Below, piece after piece: positions 59,366-64,000 of a DNA stretch of 64,000 nt. A program made the translations under genes and the position numbers. Source of the stretch: Hydractinia symbiolongicarpus (Eukaryota; Cnidaria; Hydrozoa; Anthoathecata; Hydractiniidae); assembly GCF_029227915.1 (NCBI RefSeq), contig NC_079880.1, forward strand, positions 20,024,501 to 20,088,500. Direction: 5' to 3'. The stretch's first letter is position 1. Every line of letters begins with the position of its first letter. Under the pieces are notes generated by a model. It saw only the letters and a program-made list of their open reading frames with translations. It searched no databases and was not told the origin of the DNA.

Positions 59366-59417
59366 GAATACAACTACCATAATGCATTGCGAATTAGCCG
59401 TATAGAGGGAACGGGGA
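59366..59417 (-). repeat. right terminal inverted repeat, 52 bp
   Basis: Exact reverse complement of 55720-55771. Outside it the sequence continues AATTTATGG, giving the AT that matches the left flank. Confidence 0.93.
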
Positions 59418-59419
59418 AT

Positions 59420-61380
59420 TTATGGAGTCGACAACAGTATCGCAAAAACTTATTAGAAAGTTTGGTGAGACATGTGCATGGAAAATTATTTGTATGCAAA
59501 ATGTATGCCAGGAATCAGTTTGGATATTTAGAAAACCTGCTCCTGATTCTCTATACTGGAAATGGTATTATGTACAGTACTTATATGTATTACATACAGT
59601 ACTTCAAAAAGACTTGTACAAAGTGTGTAGTTATTCAAATACAAATAAAACTACGCATATGCACCGCTATTCCAATTGTAATTGTCCTATCAAATGTTTA
59701 TTAAAAGTAAGACGACGCATGTTTCTCTTGATTCACAATCTAAGGGTGTTGAAGTTGAAAAAGTTGAAGAAGAAGTTGAAAAGAAAATATTGACCACTAA
59801 CCACAAATATACAGTCCTAAACTCTGAATGGAATATGTTTTACGCTCTGTTTTCTTACTTTTTTGGTTTTTTTTGGTTTTCATTCCAATTTTGCATGAAC
59901 TAACGAAAGATACAAGTCGGTATGAAATCAAATAACAGCGAATTGTTATTTTTTTTTCTTTCTTCTTTGGATTTTGAGCGAAATAGATATGAAACACACG
60001 TGATCCCCCAAATATTTCAACGAACCAAAAAAAGCAGGTTGTAAGTGGGAAACTAATCACGTGTGAGAGATGTTGATGTTTTTATGGCGTTATTTCTGAA
60101 TTGTGTGATTTCGTGTAAACAGCTTAACTTAACCACTTTGTTCTGTGCTGCCTCCAGACTAACGACTAACGAATTGGGGTATCTAATAGCCATTAAACGA
60201 CTTTGTGATATCCTACAAAACTTCCAGCTCGGTTTGACTTCTGAATCGGAACATTGACACCGATCTAACTTCATAGCAGAAATAGAAAACGATGTCAAAA
60301 ATTTTATGGTGATATTGCCGGTAATTTTTTCATTTTCTGATGATTTTACATTTTTCTCTTGCAATACAAATCAGGTGCGAATTGTAGACGTCAATACAAC
60401 AAGGGTTTACAAAAACTGATTGCATCATGCGCGGTTTTTAACTAAGTCTCGCTGCCTCATGGTTTACAAATTATTTCAAATAGTGTTTTAAAAAATCCAA
60501 TGACATATATCCACCAACGACATAATTTTTTTTCTTACGATCTCAACGCCATAATGGTTCAACTCTGTACGGTAGCACTCTCCCACCTGCAATTCCCCAA
60601 TGATAAAACACCTGTATACATGCACGCATTTCATAAGGAACCAACATAGCGACACACTGCAAATTCTACAAGAGGGCGAGGGACAGAGTGGTGTCTTACA
60701 ATGATCAACTTGACCGGTCAGGTCTAAACTGTTTGACTAAAGGTGTGGCGCATCTACAAAGTTGTTTTAAAGCTCTTCGAGAATCAGAAGTATTTTGATG
60801 GAACAACATTTGGAGTTGTTAATACTTGAAAGGTACTACGGGCAAATAAAACGGTATAGGACACACATAATGTTGTTATTAAACTTGTGCCCGTGATCTT
60901 GTGTGGACCGTTGAGTCAGTATCTCCTGTGCCCCTGCAAAAACCAATCACATCTATCAAACAAACACAAATCCGGACATAATATATTGGGAAAAAGGGCG
61001 GAGTTTCACAAGCAATTAAGAACTAAGTACCTTGCACTGTGAACTTTTCAATGTTCACATACTGGTTAGGTTTGTAAGTTTAGACTTAGGTTTTTGGATC
61101 ACGTTCGTAAATCAAATGACCGGATACTTTTTTTCTTCAGCGATTCAACCTCTACATAATGGGAGAAACGGGTTATTAAATTTCTAAACAATATTATATA
61201 ATTATATATTGGTGGGTTTTTACTGATGTCACCAAAATTTTTATATTCTTATATTTTCTTAACCGGTGATGAAAACCGGGCGATTCTACATATTATTTTG
61301 ATCAGCGTTTCAAGCTTTACGCAATACTGGTAGGGGCTAATAGCTGGTAGCGCAGGATTATTGTTGTTGTTTTTTTGCCT
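59420..61380. other. intergenic, no gene recognised
   Basis: Open frames of up to 128 codons overlap the transposon end or are low in information (Lys/Leu/Val-rich near 59750). No domain, splice pair or repeat family could be supported. Confidence 0.4.
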
Positions 61381-61690
61381 TAGTGGATATTTGCACGGGC
61401 CTTATGTAAAAGTTTCTTATAATAATACGACGAGTGTGTCTGACTTTCCGTGGCAGGCAAAGTGGATGCGTTCATTTTTCTTTGAAGCTGCCGAAAAAGT
61501 TATGTCTAATTTGCTCACTTTTCTGACAGTAAGGCACGACGTTTATGCATTTAGACTAACGTCAATGTATGTAAGAACATTGAAAGGTTGGAAACTTAGC
61601 GTTTCGCTTTTTTTATTCTCTAAAACATATGAATATCTTTTATCTTCTGTTGTGAAGATATTTATTATAGGTATCCTTAAAAACTGAAAA
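61381..61690 (+). mobile_element. degenerate Helitron-family junction
   Basis: A 3'-end-like segment, AGTGGATATTTGCACGGGCC…AAAAG (to about 61412), is followed within two bases by a 5'-end-like start, TCTTATAATAATACGACG at 61415. GTGTCTGAC and GGCAAAGTGGATG then follow, as in the copy at 62989-63080. This is a decayed version of the head-to-tail junctions at 33 and 35 kb. The 108-codon open frame across it is not a credible gene. Confidence 0.5.
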
Positions 61691-61719
61691 AGACACGAAG
61701 TGTAAAAAATTTAATAAAT

Positions 61720-61733
61720 CCCCCCCCCCCCCC
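61720..61733. repeat. poly-C run
   Basis: Fourteen C in a row followed by further C-rich words (CACCCCCTC, GCCCCCTC) to about 61775, unusual in this AT-rich window. Confidence 0.85.
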
Positions 61734-62424
61734 TTTTAAACACCCCCTCAAATAGAAGCCCCCTCAAAATGTCAAAATATTTAATAAACGCCCCGGGCGT
61801 TTACTCGAAGCATTACAGTATACGTATTCTTGATCAGTGTTTCAAGATTTATACGATGAAAGCAATAAATATATAAATGTGTATAAACATTTCTACAAAG
61901 AATTATTTCGTTTTTTTGCTGCTGTCAGAAAAAAATATAAACCCTTGTATCCCCTTAATCGTTCTTTGAAACCACACGATCTTATATATTATTTGGGCTA
62001 GCATTTCAGGTCCAGGTTTTATACAATATAGGCTGCAATTAAATTTTTTAAACTTTTTTTTATTGCTTGCGTCGTCAAACTGTAAATGACCTTTTTCATT
62101 GTTCCTTTGCCTAATCGGATTAAAAATAAAGGCAACAGCTAAAAAAATTGCGAAAAGAAATTCTTTGTGCATCTACAACGGTTCATTGTTGACGTCAAAA
62201 TTCAAATGACTGATCTTTCTTTTTTTCTTTTATATTCGTTACTAATGTCTTGAACATGGAACATGATGATGTCGTGGTTAAAAGTCTGAAAAAAATGTTA
62301 TATGCAGCATTTCGCAAAATTGACCATTTCGAAGAATAGCCCTTCTTCTCATCCTTAAGCTTCCAGATGTTTTTGGAAAGCTCAGTTTCATTTTAATACT
62401 TTATTGATACTGTATTATTATATA

Positions 62425-62863
62425 CTAGTAATTAGTCCTGTAGAAAAATCCACTATAGATACCAAATAAAAAGCAGCGAAATGGTGAGCGAAATTAACCA
62501 TTCATTGTTTTTTGGTCAAAACGTTTTGTTAATAATTCCATTCAAGCGAAAATAAATAAAACCAATATGTTTTTCATATAACAGTAGACAATAGACACGT
62601 GCCTGAGGGAATAATTAAAATTAATTACCCGTGACTTTTGTGTAATAAAGTTTACATTATTACACAAGTGTTTTATGAGAACAATAAAATAAATTAACCG
62701 TGACTTTTATAAAACAAAATTTCCAAATCAATTTGAAAAATCACACAAAAGACAGAATAAAATAAAAGTTTAGCAAAAGTGACATGTTACCACAGCTATT
62801 TGTTTAGAAAAAACAACACATCCATTTTCCCTGACACACGCAACTGGCGTTCCATTATATAGA
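62425..62863 (-). mobile_element. 439-bp non-autonomous Helitron
   Basis: The minus strand starts TCTATATAATGGAACGCC at 62863, preceded by A, and ends GTGGATTTTTCTAC…TTACTAG at 62428-62425, followed by T. The terminal hairpin has one mismatch. The 5' end matches the element at 14860-15420 (TCTATATAATAATACGCC). The interior differs and has no gene. Confidence 0.75.
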
Positions 62864-62949
62864 TACACGCTCATTTTAAAATATTGAGCACTCTTAGTAC
62901 TTTGTAAAACACTGCCGCATTGGTATAGATTTCTCCCATTGTCCTTTTA

Positions 62950-63150
62950 ACTGGCTAAGTGGATTTTTCCACGGGCCTTACCGTCTATTCTCTTTTAATA
63001 ACACAGAGAGTGCGTCTGTAACAGGCAAAGTGGATGTGTTTGTTTCCTTTCATGTAACCGAAACAAGTCTCGAATATGGTAAATTTTCTGACGTTACGGC
63101 GGGACTGTAACGTCAATATTTTTGTTTAAATTAACGAAGCCAATACAATG
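62950..63150 (+). mobile_element. Helitron-family 3' end joined to a new 5' end
   Basis: GTGGATTTTTCCACGGGCC…CCGTCTAT ends at 62988, and TCTCTTTTAATAACACAGAG starts at 62989. The second unit continues with GTGCGTCTGTAAC and GGCAAAGTGGATG, like the copy after 61415. Its own 3' end was not found, and the 5' end of the first unit is also unclear. Confidence 0.6.
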
Positions 63151-63379
63151 CACTTAAAACTTTTGAGGCTAAATAACTTTTGGCCTTAAAATTGAGGTGG
63201 TGGCGTCAGCCTTTTTTCACTGCGCAGGTATCTAGTGGAAACTTGTGACAAAATTAAGCAAATTTCCCAAATCTGGGTCCCTGTATTTGTATAAACCATC
63301 GTTTTATTGGGGCCTGAGTTATCGGAATCAGAGGTTTTCCATAGCGTTTTGGCCGGTTTTAGAAGTCCTGAGAAACGCC

Positions 63380-63538
63380 AGTGGAATCTCTCTATCTGGA
63401 ACTTCTCTCTATCTCGAAATAAAGTCTCGGTCTCTTTGTGGTCCGCCCAAGGTATTTTCCTTTCTTTATCTCGACCTTTCTTTATCTCGAACAAATATTT
63501 TGGTCTCTTGCAAGTTAGAGATAGAGAGGCTTCACTGT
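63380..63538. repeat. possible end of a pogo/Tc-like miniature element
   Basis: TCTCTCTATCTCGAAATAAAG, TTATCTCGACC and TTATCTCGAAC words lead to AGAGATAGAGAGGCTTCACTG followed by TA. Many pogo-like elements end in CAGTG…CCTCTCTAT next to TA. The partner end was not found in the window, so this is a tentative single end. Confidence 0.35.
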
Positions 63539-64000
63539 AGTACCCGTGTTTGAGTATTATTACCTGGTTCCTTTTTTGCTTGAAAGCTGCCCAGTCTATG
63601 ATGGGTTTTTTTACGATGCTTTTCGTTTTAAGAAGTCCCTTTCTTTAATGGGCTATTATGGGCTAACACTCACCCAGTACGAGTACCCTGTACAAAATGG
63701 CCACTACGATTACACCAGTTAGCTTCTTGCGTCAGCCTTTCAGATGTTTTTTCATAATTAGCTGATACAGATAACAGATATTAATAACAGATATTTTAAG
63801 TCATAAAACATGGTCTATAACCAATGTAGTAAATAGCGACTCTCCAACATTCAACACGCTGAATAATCACGGCCCAGTATGACAATATTAAATTTCATGA
63901 TATCGGGAATAGGAGCATTTTCCTTACAACCATTTGGACATAATCATTTTGTAGAAAAAACAATACAACAAAAGGGACGCCGCATAGTTTACCTTTCGTG

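Larger units (their letters stand above)
55720..59417. mobile_element. complete two-gene DNA transposon, ISL2EU-like
   Basis: The element is bounded by perfect 52-bp inverted repeats (55720-55771 and 59366-59417) and by AT on both sides (55718-55719 and 59418-59419), which fits a 2-bp AT target duplication; because the flanks read AATT, a 4-bp duplication is also possible. It holds two long open genes in convergent orientation, a THAP/DDE transposase and a SWIM/YqaJ nuclease, whose stops are only 88 bases apart. Pairing of a transposase with a YqaJ protein is known for the ISL2EU superfamily. The intact frames and the identical repeats argue for a recent insertion. Confidence 0.85.

Noticed and set aside
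59318-59793. Overlapping open frames of 123-128 codons across the transposon's right end
   Set aside because: They cross the inverted repeat from non-coding DNA, differ in frame and have only Lys/Leu-rich composition.
63186-63553. Overlapping 102- and 77-codon frames on both strands
   Set aside because: They read through a CTCTCTATCTCGA repeat that looks like a miniature transposon end.
1-64000. tRNA and rRNA genes
   Set aside because: I looked for GGTTCGAATCC-like T arms and conserved rRNA words by eye and found none that were convincing; a covariance-model scan was not possible, so weak cases could be missed.

Overview
The window looks like AT-rich animal nuclear DNA, most likely from a cnidarian and plausibly a hydrozoan. 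Coding exons are short and split by GT-AG introns, gene density is low, and most recognisable coding sequence is mobile-element debris of kinds common in cnidarian genomes (non-LTR retrotransposons with PHD-type fingers, THAP-domain transposases, a Ginger/KRBA2-like integrase, pogo-like and Mutator-like remnants, Helitron ends). The species call is an inference from gene content; nothing in the window proves it.

Layout. 0-5 kb: mostly non-coding DNA with two non-LTR retrotransposon 3' fragments and a minisatellite. 5.5-7.3 kb: broken reverse-transcriptase element (minus). 7.3-10 kb: broken THAP transposase gene (minus). 10.3-13.4 kb: LINE ORF2 PHD piece and LINE ORF1 piece (both minus) flanking a frame-shifted, intronless ubiquitin-specific protease copy (plus). 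13.9-19.1 kb: a long LINE (minus) carrying a 561-bp Helitron inserted exactly at A^T in its reverse transcriptase. 21.2 kb: second USP fragment. 22.4-23.6 kb: Mutator-like transposase remnant. 25.1-25.95 kb: pogo/Tigger remnant. 26.6-27.7 kb: inverted-repeat element rich in AAGACGTCTT palindromes. 28.4-29.6 kb: a major-facilitator transporter gene piece with an in-frame TGA. 31.7-36.1 kb: two near-identical 2.2-kb tandem copies, each containing a head-to-tail array of short Helitron-like modules and a long hairpin.

Two apparently intact host genes lie in the second half: a secreted six-blade tectonin lectin at 38.1-41.3 kb (seven coding exons, 279 aa) and a secreted thrombospondin type 1 protein at 50.9-53.7 kb (six exons, 254 aa). 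Both models were built by hand from splice signals and keep frame throughout. Between them sit a GPCR fragment, a broken Ginger-like integrase with an OTU protease tail, and next to it a ten-copy array of a 13-bp motif.

The best-preserved mobile element is 55720-59417: a complete DNA transposon with perfect 52-bp terminal inverted repeats and two long, open, convergent genes, one a THAP plus DDE transposase and the other a SWIM zinc finger plus YqaJ-type nuclease. It resembles the ISL2EU type and may be recently active. The last kilobases hold more Helitron-family ends in both orientations.

All coordinates, motif matches and frame statements were read by eye. Family names come from motif recognition, with no database search.
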